DNA of 64,000 nt from Anodontia alba (lineage: Eukaryota > Mollusca > Bivalvia > Lucinida > Lucinidae), in assembly GCA_964016985.1 (NCBI GenBank), contig OZ024831.1, forward strand, positions 19,826,195 to 19,890,194. Direction: 5' to 3'. A program made the translations under genes and the position numbers. Of this stretch, positions 23,136 to 33,719 are shown in pieces. The notes under the pieces are model-generated. The model searched no databases and was not told the origin of the DNA. It worked only from the letters and a program-made list of their open reading frames with translations. Position 1 is the stretch's first letter; the number at the start of each line of letters is the position of its first letter.

Positions 23136-24300
23136 TATTTTGATTCTGATTAGCAACACAAATGACGACTTAAGACTTGTTTACAATATGATGGTGAATG
23201 GTTACATCTAGGAGATTTCAGACATGTTAAGTCTCCCAAAAATTGCGTGAGGGTCACGGAAAACAGCTTTTTTCATGCCTCATAAAATTTTTAAAAAATC
23301 TCTCGAAAAAAAAACAAAAATCCCGACTTTGGGTCGAAACTTTTTAAAAAGCTAGGCTTGTATATTGGAAGAATAAACTCTGGCTCGATCCGAAGTATCC
23401 AAATATCAATCAGAAGTAGACCAAATATCGATCAAAAGCGTATAAAAGCATGGATTGAATCGTGGAAATGCATTGAACATGAAAAACAAAGCATTTTGAT
23501 ACCATTATTGCATTGTGGGATAGCATTGTCCAAAATGGCGAAAAGATCGTCATCTCCAGGGCTTTGCACAATATGCAGGTTATTTAATTATTGTGAAAGG
23601 AAGCTCTAAATAAAAGGAAAATAAACAAATTGCTGTTTTTATTATTACTTTTATTTTTACCTAAGGCATAATATGACTGTTGCTCCATTATTAACTTTTT
23701 CCTAGACATAACATCATATGCATTGATGATGACATCAATAGAGAGCTAAACAGACGAATGACATATTAATTTAATAAATAAATATCTTTTGTGACTTCTG
23801 GTGTATGGAATGCTATAAGTATAATGAAGCCCTGGTCACTGACAGTGATTAACAAAAAAAAATGCTTAGCTAGAGGACAGAATCTCCTAAGAATGGTGTT
23901 AAAAAAATGAGCAAAAGCATTATAAATAGCTCTCAGAGTGCACCATTTTACACCAATTTCTTAAAAATTTTACTGGGAAGCATGCCCCTGGACCCCCTCT
24001 AACTTGGCCATGCCTTCAGCGCTCATCAACCTGGCACGACTGCACTGTCTCCCTCATTTTATTTTTTCAAAACTTAACATGTCTGAGATTTTGCTGCATT
24101 TTTCACAGGGAGACACATTTTACAAACAGAAAGTTGCCGCCATAGTATTTGGAACCTTTCAAAAATGGGGGCTACTCTTAAAAGAAAGAATTTGCTTCCA
24201 GAGGAATTGACTCTTTGCATGTTGGGTAATTTTGCATGCTTTTTTTTTTGTTGTCTTTTTTTTTTTTTTTTTTTTTAATTAATTTTTTCAAAAAAATCTT
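23136..24300. other. Intronic sequence, probable old transposon remnant
   Basis: No recognisable exon. The motif GCATGCCCCTGGACCCCCTC (near 23978) is of a kind often seen in old DNA-transposon 3' regions, but I cannot delimit an element. A long poly-T run lies at 24240-24280. The open frames at 23358-23609 and 24004-24210 show no familiar motif. Confidence 0.35.
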
Positions 24301-25210
24301 TCAGGAATACCATCAGAGTGTCTAACAGTTTGGAGTCAGATCAGGCCCAACATATTGTCGGGCCTGATCTGGGTCCAAACTGTTTGCAAAGGCTATCAGC
24401 ACACCACAAAAATGGCCACTGGGAGGGAAAGAGTTAAAATTATCTAAACACTCTCTGGGAAATTCAGCAGCTGACAAAGTGATAATATTTTTCTTATTTT
24501 CCTAGAAATAGGTTTGACATTTCCTTTGGAGAATATCTGAATGAAATGTCAAACCCTGTTTTCTTAGGAAATATAACAACAAAAATATCATCAATTTCTA
24601 AAGAAATATTTTGCATGAAAATAGATATTTTGTAGGGAAAAATAAGAAAACTATTTCAAGATGTTGTCTACTGAATTTTTTACCGAGCATGTGAAGCATT
24701 AAAATATCAAAACATATTAAAACATGCTGAAAGTTAATGAAACAGATAATAAGAGAGAGTCACAAGAAATGTCAATAAGCAAAGCTTATTAGATAACCCC
24801 TGCTCAGAAACCAAAATGTAATGGACAAACAGACAATGTTAAAACAGTATACTCCGCCACGAACACAGTTTGTGCATTAAGCATCATTAACTAAGTGCAG
24901 TTGTCGTAAAATGACCAAGTTAGAAATGTTGTCATTTTGTGAAGAAATATTTTTTCAGCATCAAAGTTTTGCATGCATATCTTCAATATGTCTGTAATGT
25001 ATATGTAAAGTTTTGAAAAGATCCAACAAAAGCTCTAAGTGGAGTTGATTTCATAAACTATGCACTATTAACTATCATTGACTAGGTGCAGTTGTCGTAA
25101 AATGGCTGTTAAAACCCTGCCATTTTGTCAATAAGTACTTTTCAGCATCAAACTCCCACATATACATCTTGACTACAGCTGTAATATATGTGCAAAGTTA
25201 TAACTATTAC

Positions 25211-25344
25211 CCAACAGCATCCTGAACAGCTTGCCCGAAAGTGTTTCCACCAGTAGTTGGACTCATACCAGCGAACCATTCTATAGGCTTGTAATTATCT
25301 CCACTAGAGGCCAGCAGGTAGAACAAGGTTGTCAAGAAGATTGC
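25211..25344 (-). CDS. TMEM245: TMEM245 exon (FLTTLFYLL segment)
   Basis: 134-nt exon: 44 codons plus two bases. It encodes AIFLTTLFYLLASSGDNYKP, closely matching vertebrate FLTTLFYLLSSS, and ends FGQAVQDAVG. The acceptor is TTTGTAG and the donor GTAATA (non-optimal +4 and +5). The two spare bases pair with the first C of the next exon to give Gly, then [12 protein letters not shown]. Confidence 0.92.
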
Positions 25345-25713
25345 CTACAAAGTTGTAAAAAAAAAATAGAAATGTGTTTGCAAAACACTATGCCCCCAAC
25401 TATACGCTTGCCCATAAAAAAATGTTCAAGTTGGAGAGGGGCATAACTCTGATAAAATTAATCCATTTTTTTTTTTTAAGTTAATTAGGTAATCTTCTTA
25501 TCATTATCAGTAAGCTCACCAAGTTTCACAGCCCTAGCTAAAATAGTTTTTGAGATATTTTGCTCACAAGATTTCATTATGTCTCATAGGCTTACAATGC
25601 ATGAGTCAATAAAGGGGCATAACTCAGGAACTACAAGTCCAAATGGAATGAAGAATCCAATGGAAAAGAAACAAAAAATATGTGTCAGCTAATTTTTCAT
25701 AAGCAATGGGATT

Positions 25714-25926
25714 TTAACCCTTGTCATGCTGAATTAATTAAGATGCCACATCCACTTCTAATTTCCAGCCAATCAGATTATTTGATCCGAGTTTTTAATA
25801 GAAATTGACATATTTAATGACAAACAGTGTAGATCCAGATCAGTTGGCTTCTGAAGAAGCCAACTGATCTCGATATACACTGTTTGCTAAGACAAGGCAT
25901 GTCGTGTTTAGCAAGAGAAGGGTTAA
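25714..25926. mobile_element. Family A MITE, copy 11 (variant end)
   Basis: TTAA-bounded. The left end is CCCTTGTCATGCTGAA, and the right end is the variant GCAAGAGAAGGG also found at 3579-3709. The hairpin is intact. Confidence 0.78.
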
Positions 25927-26367
25927 AACTTAAGCGTATATGGTTCCGAAGATATGAGAGGTTGCAACAGTGATAAAATGCTTCAGTCTGAAAAAGGGGT
26001 ACAATTTGGACAAATATTTGTAAAATTTCACTAAAAGTTAATCAGGTCATCTATACAATGATCCCTGATTGCCAACAAAATTTCATGAATCTAGCTCTAG
26101 GGGTTATTGAGATATTTTGCTTACAAGATTTTCCTATACTAAAATACCTAAGTCTGAAAAGCGGGCATAATTTGATCAAATATAAAAGTTCACCAAAATT
26201 TAATCAAACTGTTTACACATTGATTCCAAACTGCTAACAAAATTTCATGAGCCTAACTCAAGCTGTTCCTTAGATTGTTTGCTTACAAGATTTTCATTTG
26301 CTAAAATGCCTAATCTAAAAAGAGGCATAAATCCACCATGAAGAATTTGACAGAAAAGAAAACAAAT

Positions 26368-26616
26368 TTAACCCTTGTCCTGCTGAATAAATTAAGATGT
26401 CATACCCACTTCTAATTTTCAGCCAGTCAGATTACTTGATCTGGATTGTTGCTATAAATTCACATACTTAATGGCAAACAGTGCAGATCCAGATCAGTTG
26501 GCTTCTTCAGAAGCCAACTGATCTGGATCTACACTGTTTGCAAAGGCAGGACATATCCAGGATCTACACTGTTTGCAAAGGCAGGGTATATCCGGGTTCA
26601 GCAGGACAAGGGTTAA
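26368..26616. mobile_element. Family A MITE, copy 12, internal duplication
   Basis: 249 bp instead of ~212, because GATCTACACTGTTTGCAAAG with the following GCAGG is present twice in tandem on the right side of the hairpin. The termini and TTAA sites are intact. Confidence 0.8.
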
Positions 26617-27615
26617 GTCAGCTAATTTTTTCATAAGTAAAGTATATATGAAATTCCAAATTCCTAGCATACATCGTTCCAAAGATATGGGAGGTCTCAA
26701 AAGAGTGATGTACAGACAGACGTACAAGCCCAATGCAATATGCCCTCGGGGGCATAATTAGCACACTATATCTTATCCATTTCTTCATGCTAAATTTGGA
26801 TATTAGCAGACACATCAAAACATTTTCAACTTTTTTTTTTTTTTAATCAAATATTAGGGCCTCAAAATTCACTAAAATTGACTCCAACAACTGGAATAAA
26901 ATATTCACAGTCTTATTTGGGGAACAAGACAAAATATATACCATCAGCTAACTGACATTTGAATTAATGTTAAATATTAAAATAGTACATTTAATCATAT
27001 TTCATTTTCAATTGAAATAAAAATCTGTGTCTCAGCAATTCAAAAAATAATTCGAATTTCAGTGAACATTTTTCAGTACATGTATATCAGAAATGAGTTT
27101 TCATAGTTTTGAATTCTCAAATTAAACCAATTAAGCAAAATAAGAATAAAGAATTCTTTGTTCATGTCACACCTGTGTACTAAAATATGAAAACAAGCAC
27201 CAGAAGAGTGCGAGTTGTCATCCTTGTTTAGTTCAGTGAGATAAAACAATCTGTGGAGTGAAATTAACCTTATTTACAGTCTGTAGACTTCATTTTGGGT
27301 GGATGTTAGGGTAGCAGTAAGTAGACAGATGAACAAATGAACAGACAGACGGAAATGTGCACGCCTAAATTGCCCATGATAACAAAGGTGCAACAAAAAA
27401 TAATATTGCTGGAAAGACTTATTTTTCATATAAATATTTTAACGTAAAACTTTAACGCGTGGACAATAAGAAAAGTGTTAATATCAATATCAATAATAGT
27501 GTAAAATAGCTTTCCCTTTACTTCTGTAAATCTGAGCAGCAAAACCAATGTTTGCTCTCACACATTAAATAGCTCTCTCCAATCATCATTACATGTATGT
27601 GTCTGGTTGACTTAC

Positions 27616-27738
27616 TGATGAGATGAGAAAGTTGAGTAAAGCTGTCCCTCCTCCAAACACCAAGGACAGAGTGGACGTCAACACTGTCACCACGAGATTC
27701 ATATTGCTCTTCAACACCAACCAGATTGACTCCAACAC
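27616..27738 (-). CDS. TMEM245: TMEM245 exon (LESIW segment)
   Basis: 123-nt, phase-0 exon of 41 codons. It encodes VLESIWLVLKSNMNLVVTVL, then a hydrophobic run ending SLVFGGGTALLNFLISS. GTALLNF is a strong match to the vertebrate protein. The segment is expected to contain one membrane span plus part of the next, within the AI-2E-like domain. The donor GTAAGT and acceptor TTTCAG are both consensus. Confidence 0.92.
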
Positions 27739-28035
27739 CTGAAATAAAAACATGAAACAATAATATTCTGCCAGCACACCCTGTTATAGAGTATGTGGAA
27801 GGTAACTTTAGGTAAGATCCTACACTGGGTTGTGCTTGTGTGCAGCCTGAACGATGCTTTTGCCTATCATCATCAGAGATATATTATAATATACCTATGT
27901 ACACCCCAAACTCATTATAGCATGCTTTGGTATTGCACAAATTCCTTTATCACAGGTTCAAGCATTGGACCCCAATTTTTCTCCAAATGACCATTTTCAA
28001 AAGCTGAAATAACTTTAATAAAAAATAAAAACTTT

Positions 28036-28463
28036 AAACTATAATACCCCACCATTATCATGTTGTGGGCAGATAACTCTGTCGAACATTGACGAAATTT
28101 GCCCAACAGCAATGCCAAACCAGATCTCCTTGATATCAATGCATGTACCAAGTTTGGTTAAAATCCCTTGACAGTTACTCAAGTTATTGTCCGGGAACGA
28201 AAATTTGGATGTGTCACGGGCAGATAGCTCTGTCAAAAATTTGACCAAATTTGCCAATTAACAATCCAAAACCAGATCTCTATAATATCAATGCACACAC
28301 CAAGTTTGGAGAAAATCCACTGATGTTTACTCAAGTTATCATCTGGAAACGAAACATGGACAGACGGATGGACGGATGGAGGGATGACTGACGGACGGAT
28401 GGATGGACACACAGACGTCCAACATGAAACTATAATACCCCACCACTATCGTGTGGTGGGGTG
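28036..28463. mobile_element. pearl-like element with two tandem units
   Basis: Two ~175-bp units (each with GGGCAGATA(A/G)CTCTGTC, CAAACCAGATCTC-like and ACCAAGTTTGG motifs) are followed by an ACGG-rich microsatellite (GGACGGATGGACGGATGG) and a terminal hairpin CCCCACCAC / GTGGTGGGG (28437-28460). Tandem core, ACGG array and end hairpin are the pearl/Helentron signature. Confidence 0.6.
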
Positions 28464-28807
28464 TAATAAGTGAAAAAAAAAAAGTTATACTGTAAACCTG
28501 TTTAATGCTAGACTATTCACCGCTAGTAAAAAGACTGTTAACATTAATGTTCCAACTTACTGTAATACACAACTCAATTACCCAGTGCCCAGAACAGTAA
28601 ACAGAACAATGTCATTAGACACATTTTAAATTCTACTTCTGATCCAAGAACACCTGGCATGTGGCAACTCAAAAGATCAAAGGCCCTGAAAAGCGCACTA
28701 TAGTGACGACTCACAGGTTCCATTTTGTAAAGAAAATAAGTCTGTTACACAGTTACAGTGACTTTTTTGCATCTATGCTAAGGTCCCATTTTGCATGGTA
28801 CATGCCA

Positions 28808-28808
28808 T

Positions 28809-28843
<35 letters not shown>
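28808..28843. repeat. (TC)n(TA)n microsatellite
   Basis: Perfect TC run followed by a TA run, inside the TMEM245 intron. Confidence 0.9.
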
Positions 28844-29136
28844 TCGTGAAATGTATGTAGGGAAGACAGTGCAGACTCATTTCAGCATTTAGAATGTTTA
28901 AGGTCTGCAATATATTTTTCACTGAACAGACATTTTTTAGTAATTCAAAGCACAGATTCCTATATATATGAAAGGGCCCTGACCAGACTGATGTGCTCAC
29001 ACATGCTCTTCTCTCACGGCACAACTCCCTAATAATAGATCGAATCAGCCAACTGCTTATTGAATACGAGGGAAGTTCAAAATGAATTGCTTATTTCTAT
29101 CTGGAGACTTCAAATTTCAAGTTAGCCCAAAAGTAC

Positions 29137-29424
29137 TCATTTCATGCCCTCGAAGTACTCCCCGTGGCTAGAAATGCAAAGTTTCAGCCGATGTATCCAC
29201 TTCTTGAAGGCGTCACAGTACGCTGATTTGGGCACAGTAATAAGGTACTGATGAATGGCAGATCCAAGTGCCTGTCGGGACTGGTATTTCCGCCCAGCAA
29301 GGAATGCTTTCAATTTCGGAAACAAAAAGAAATCACATGGAGCAAGGTCTGGGGAATACGGGGGGTGAGTCAAAACAGTTACTTTTTCTTTCTTCACAAA
29401 CGCCGTAACTATTGCGGAGGTATG
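29137..29424 (-). pseudogene. mariner transposase, C-terminal catalytic part
   Basis: Continuation of the interrupted transposase: TSAIVTAFVKKEKVTVL, then HPPYSPDLAPCDFFLFPKLK with the third catalytic Asp. Counting across the insertion, 34 residues separate the HDN Asp from the PCD Asp, which is the DD34D spacing of the mariner family. It ends with HGEYFEGMK and a stop at 29137. Its apparent Met start at 29448 lies inside the inserted LTR element and is spurious. Confidence 0.9.
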
Positions 29425-29613
29425 TGTGACGACACAGAAAGGGAACACCGAAGGGGACAGTTTCTTTTTTTTCTTACGTAGGGTACCTTTTCACCTACAT
29501 AAGGCCATTTTCGCCTTAACCCTACGTACCTAGTAAAACATCATGCGATGTTACCATAAATAACTTAAGTACACAGGTTGCCCATGTAACACGCGTATAA
29601 TCCATGTGGTGGC

Positions 29614-29640
29614 GTAATACCGGCCCTATATAAACTCCAC
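29614..29640 (+). promoter_or_regulatory. TATA-box promoter candidate in LTR-type insert
   Basis: CCGGCCCTATATAAACTCC is a strong TATA context about 190 bp into the element. Transcription would run on the plus strand, antisense to TMEM245. Confidence 0.5.
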
Positions 29641-30539
29641 CGTAAATGATTTCCATAAGGGCGAAATTGTACAGCAGAAGTGTCAGAGGACACGTTCTCA
29701 GCTGTATGGGATTCATTTCGGTGAGTGAATATTTATTACCTTTGATAATTTTAGTGTTAGTCATCGGTTTGTAGGTTTTATTTGCAAGGTCTGAACGGCC
29801 AGAAATGAATTACTGTCTGTTTTAAAACCTGCAAATTGTTGATTACACGGTCTATATAACAGATGCATGGTAGTACGGTTCTGCATTTTATTGTTTAGAT
29901 TTGTTCACGTATACTTGACCAGTTGTGCAAAAATGTTACAGGCTGGTGCGGTTTTCCCAGCGCAGGAGGTGTATGGGAAAGGCGCTGAGCAGGCTGAGCA
30001 GTATAATCAGTCTTATCGGGGTCTTTCCTATCAAGCGCAAATTCGGTCTAGTCGGTGTCTTCATTTTGCAGGAATGATGTGGCTATAAAGGATGCTGATC
30101 AGACTGCAGTATAATCAATCCGTTCTTTATGGCAGACGCAAAATATAGGGGGACTTGTGAACAGAGCAGAGCCGGACTTACCTTATGAGCACATATGAGC
30201 ATCGCAATTATCATCAAATTTGGGATATGAAGGCATACACGCATGACAGACACGCATATAGGTTATTTATGCCCTCTTCGCGAAAGACGGCGCGGAATAT
30301 GGGCAAACAGACGCTTAGAGGACCAAGCCTGCCCAGTGTACGTGCAGTCTAAAATAACCTTTATTGTTAAATTTTAAAAACAGAAAAATTGCAAGCATTC
30401 GCGGTTACATAGGACCGGGCAACATAATTTAGTAAAGTTAAAATCATTAATTTGTAAATATTTTTTCGTCTGCTCAAATGTTTTGCTCGATGCGGCAGAC
30501 GAAATATACCGTAAAGCTGTATGTATTATATGATATGTT

Positions 30540-30790
30540 AGGGGTTGACATTTATTAGTGAATGACATTTGGGTCGACAGTACAAATGTCGGGTCCCAAA
30601 TACTAGAAGGTTGAAATGTCATAATAATTGGTTGACAATCGAAATGTCAGTTAAGCCATGGGCATTTGATGTGTCATGACCCTGATGTGAAATGTCCTGA
30701 TCGCAGGTAGAGCGGATAAAATGTCTTTGCTCTGGTTGCTATCTGTGTGCATTTCAAATGTCATGTCCCCAATTTCATTAATTACTGTTA
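30540..30790. repeat. Dispersed AAATGTC/GACATTT motif cluster
   Basis: Roughly ten occurrences of AATGTC or its inverse (GACATTTATTAG, ATGACATTTGG, CAAATGTCGGG, TTGAAATGTCAT, CGAAATGTCAG, GTGAAATGTCCTG, TAAAATGTCTTT, TTCAAATGTCATG) in about 250 bp at irregular spacing, within the LTR-type insert. Confidence 0.6.
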
Positions 30791-30821
30791 TGTCAATTAT
30801 TGTAATATTATGGAGTTTTGC

Positions 30822-30995
30822 ATATGACGTCGAGAAGCGACGCTGCCGAGAGCTGGTAATAACTAGCTGTCGACTGCGCCGACGTCAACAATTGGATTGA
30901 AGCCGCGGATGAATCACGGCGACGTCGATAATAGACGTCGAGGATTCAGCTGCGACGCCAATGACGTCCCACCATCCGGTGACGTATAGCGTCAT
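30822..30995. promoter_or_regulatory. GACGTC (CRE-like) site cluster
   Basis: Six GACGT sites in about 170 bp: ATGACGTCGAG, CCGACGTCAAC, GCGACGTCGAT, TAGACGTCGAGG, ATGACGTCCC and GTGACGTATAG. The local sequence is GC-rich against an AT-rich background. TGACGTCA-type sites bind CREB/ATF factors in animals; function here is inferred only. Confidence 0.5.
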
Positions 30996-31155
30996 TGTTG
31001 ATTGAATATATATGTAGTCATACGGCAAGCTTCATCATATGGTGGTGTAATTCTATCTAGTGATTGTTAAGTCTATCTAGTAATTGTTATGTTCTTTTTT
31101 TTTTCATTGTAGCCCTTCATTCACCTTACAGGCCCTTAGAGCCTGAACAACAGAT

Positions 31156-31245
31156 AAAGATGTGTTGTTAGCAGACGCCCATAGAGGCGAGGTTGAAATT
31201 AAAGATGTGTTGTTAGCAGACGCCCAGAGAGGCGAGGTTGAAATA
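31156..31245. repeat. Tandem duplication, 45-bp unit x2
   Basis: AAAGATGTGTTGTTAGCAGA continuing CGCCCATAGAGGCGAGGTTG occurs twice in direct tandem with one difference, in the 3' part of the LTR-type insert. Confidence 0.9.
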
Positions 31246-31415
31246 TGGTGAAATTACGGTCGCCAAGGCGCCAGATCACAATTTCTATCAATTAAGGATA
31301 TGAATATGAAATATAATTAATTAAACAGGATCCTTAAAGGAAATAACTAGTATGTTATAAAGTGTTAAAAAATATATAAAGGGCCCGTATTAACATATAA
31401 AGAATTCGGAAGATA

Positions 31416-31586
31416 ACCCAGCATATTCTCTTCGCATCGGCCCAGGGTTCAGCACACTTGGGTGGAGTCTTACTGATATTGTTAAACAATTTGGCTAACC
31501 TACAAGTTAGTCAAATTGTAAAACATATCAGTCACCACCCGTGTTGAGCTACCGTAGCCGACGCGAAGAGTATAGCTGGGGTATGT
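31416..31586. repeat. Long imperfect hairpin
   Basis: Arms CCCAGCATATTCTCTTCGC and GCGAAGAGTATAGCTGGGG, inner arms GGGTGGAGTCTTACTGATAT and ATATCAGTCACCACCCG, and a tip GGCTAACCTACAAGTTAGTC. Probably a foldback element nested in the LTR-type insert. Confidence 0.65.
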
Positions 31587-31600
31587 CAAGACTGTTATTT

Positions 31601-31634
31601 TTGTGTGTGAGTGTGTGTGTGTGTGTGTGTGTGT
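31601..31634. repeat. (GT)n microsatellite
   Basis: Near-perfect GT run of about 30 bp. Confidence 0.9.
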
Positions 31635-31821
31635 AATAGTTAATTAGTGTCATTTCATGTTATTATATGTTGTATATATATATGTAAGAAAAAAATTATA
31701 AAATCTAACTTTGTTAGACTTTCTCTGTAGTGGTACGTATAGGCGAAGCCCAAACCGGAGTCTCATTAAACGGGAAATCACCATCGGTTCCGTCCTGACC
31801 GCCCTAGAGCGTAACAGTATG

Positions 31822-32653
31822 AGCTGGGGCATTGTCATGTAGAAGACGGACATGTTTAAAACCAGTGGCAGGGTGTCGTTTCTGATAATACTTTTTTCAG
31901 TTTCTTCAGTACTACGTCTTTGTAGTACTTTCCGGTGATGCTTTTGCCCTTTTTCACTGGCACTTTTATTGCGACTCCTTCACGAGAGAAGAAGATTGCA
32001 TACAAAACCTTCTTTGTACACAAAGAACGTTTGGCAATTATTGGGCGTTTGCTGTGTTTAGTGGCCCAGATCTTATTGCTAACCTTTCTGACAGGCTCAA
32101 AATAATGGACCCAGATTTCATCACCTGTGACGACATTGGCAAACTGCTTTTTATCATATTTTGGAAACATTTGAAGCAGCTTTTTGGCCACTTTAACCCG
32201 TTGCCTCTTTTGCTCGTCAGTCAACAGGTGTGGCACCCATCTAGCAGAAATCTTTCTGACTTTCAAATGCTTCTTCAAAATAAGGTGAACCGTTGATAGT
32301 AATATGCCTACCTTTCGTGCAATATCACGAACTGTAAATCTGGCATCTCCTTCAATGATTTCCTTTATTTTGGAAACGATTTCTTTATGAGATGCAGATT
32401 TTGGCCTGCCTGATTTCGGTGCATTTTTGATGGACTCTACACCAGACTCAAATTTCTTTTTCCACCGGCGAACTGTGTCATAAGACACACAAGAAGGTCC
32501 AAAAGCAGTAGAAATTTCAGTCATCAGCTTCTTCAAAGAACAACCAAGTTTTGAGCAAGCTTTGATGTAAGCACGTATTTCATCTTTTTTGTCGACGCTT
32601 CTACCAACCATTTTTACTGCAGTGGTCAATGACTGCGTGTATTCAAATGGCAA
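31822..32653 (-). pseudogene. mariner transposase, N-terminal and first catalytic part
   Basis: The frame is open from 32653, though MVGRSVDKKDEIRAYIK (Met at 32611) is the more likely start. It has a helix-turn-helix region (GCSLKKLMTEISTAFG, SYDTVRRWKKKFESG), a second HTH (FTVRDIARKVGILLSTVH), WVPHLLTDEQKRQR, and the first catalytic Asp in VTGDEIWVHYFEP. It terminates at 31856 after SETTPCHWF. In the next frame the protein continues PATGFKHVRLLHDNAPAHT with the second catalytic Asp (HDN), so a frameshift occurred near 31880. The LTR-type insertion then cuts it after APAHT. Inactive. Confidence 0.9.
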
Positions 32654-33174
32654 ATTTTATGTCTTACACTTAGTCTAACATGTACATTTATATACCATTG
32701 TGTAGATATTGAATAGCCCTATACAGGTATGTATTGGTTGTTATCGTGCCTCATGTGGATATCGAGCTAGAGGACAATAAGCAATTCATTTCGAACATTC
32801 CTCGTATAAGCACTAATTTGAATATAAGCACAGTGTCTCTAATCCCCCTTTCAAAGGTTGGCAATGAATTAACATTACACTCACATGGCTGGCACTGAAT
32901 AAATGTTACACTCACATATTATATTATCTGCACATGGCAGTGACACATTAATAAAAGATTTGTTGCTGAAAACTTGAAATCAAAGGTTTTCTTTTAAACC
33001 AGAAATACAACACATCAGTAAAGGCCCAGCTAACACTCTATACATGTTGAATATGGCAAAGATATAGAAGCAAGAAGAAAGCAAAGTATTGGGACAAAAA
33101 GAGACAGCAATGATGCAGCAAAATTGTAACAGTATGCCCAATGTCAACAAACTGCATAGTGTGTCATTTCTCCA

Positions 33175-33262
33175 TTTAATCCATTGTAGTCTGGAGACAG
33201 ACCTAAAATCAAATTAGAATCTTCCAATATAAAGTGTGAGAGAGTTCATTCAACATTAAGAA
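33175..33262. mobile_element. Family C MITE fragment
   Basis: CCATTGTAGTCTGGAGACAG joined to CTTCCAATATAAAGTGTGAG and AGTTCATTCAACATTAAG: both ends with the centre, including the hairpin, deleted. Confidence 0.55.
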
Positions 33263-33526
33263 AACACGCCTATATAATTTTGACCCCCTTAAACCCCACT
33301 TTTATATAGTAAAACTGGGGTTTACAGGGGTATACATTATTTTTCTTATTTTGTTGAAAAACATAAATTGTGGGTACTCGTTAGAACTGCCTCAATGAGG
33401 CGGTTCTAACGAGTACCCACAATCTATGTTTTGAGCAGGAATATGAAAATTATCAGAATTTTTTATTTGAAAATTTTCCCTTTTTTGGTTGTAAAATTTT
33501 CAATATATTTGAATAGGCGTGTTTTC
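33263..33526. mobile_element. Hairpin MITE, family G, copy 2
   Basis: Well-preserved. AAAACACGCCTATATAATTT at the left and TTGAATAGGCGTGTTTTC at the right, AAACTGGGGTTTACAGGGG internally, and palindrome arms GTGGGTACTCGTTAGAAC / GTTCTAACGAGTACCCAC. Both arms share CTCGTTAG where other copies have CTCATTAG. Confidence 0.7.
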
Positions 33527-33719
33527 GTAATGATCTACAATAGGTTAACCACACACACATACAAGCACTGGATCATCCAGTTGCTTTTAATCTTTCATAT
33601 GCTGTGCATGATTTTTCCTATTTTCTATTACTGTTCTGGATAAGGTAGCATGGGATTTACACTATAACATGGACAAAGTATCAAGAGCAGATAAATGTAA
33701 TTTGATTTTTTGTTAATAC

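Larger units (their letters stand above)
25435..26758. mobile_element. pearl-like tandem-core element with two nested MITEs
   Basis: Repeated units of about 130-150 bp share AACAAAATTTCATGA(A/G) and GAGATATTTTGCTTACAAG (around 25520, 26080 and 26240). It is followed by a short GACAGACGTAC motif and a terminal hairpin TATGCCCTCGGGGGCATA (about 26738-26756). This layout matches pearl elements of bivalves, now regarded as non-autonomous Helentrons. Family A MITEs at 25714 and 26368 inserted later. Confidence 0.5.
29425..31816 (+). mobile_element. LTR-type insertion (solo LTR or non-coding LTR element)
   Basis: 2,392 bp with ends TGTGACGAC ... GCGTAACA (TG...CA) and a perfect 5-bp target duplication GTATG (29420-29424 and 31817-31821), the footprint of integrase-mediated insertion as in Gypsy-type LTR retroelements. 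No gag or pol is encoded. The first 200 bp are not repeated at the other end, so it is either one long solo LTR or a non-coding element with lost repeats. A TATA box (CCCTATATAAACTCC, about 29620) supports a plus-strand promoter. Confidence 0.8.
29067..32804 (-). mobile_element. mariner transposon (DD34D), split by LTR insertion
   Basis: Bounded by TA. Inverted ends of ~29 bp read CGAGG(G/A)A(A/T)GTTC(A/G)AAATG ... GCTTATT, with three mismatches between the ends. Subtracting the 2,392-bp insert and its 5-bp duplication leaves about 1.34 kb, the usual mariner length. The transposase is on the minus strand in two pieces. It sits in the TMEM245 intron between the exons at 27616 and 34479. Confidence 0.92.
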
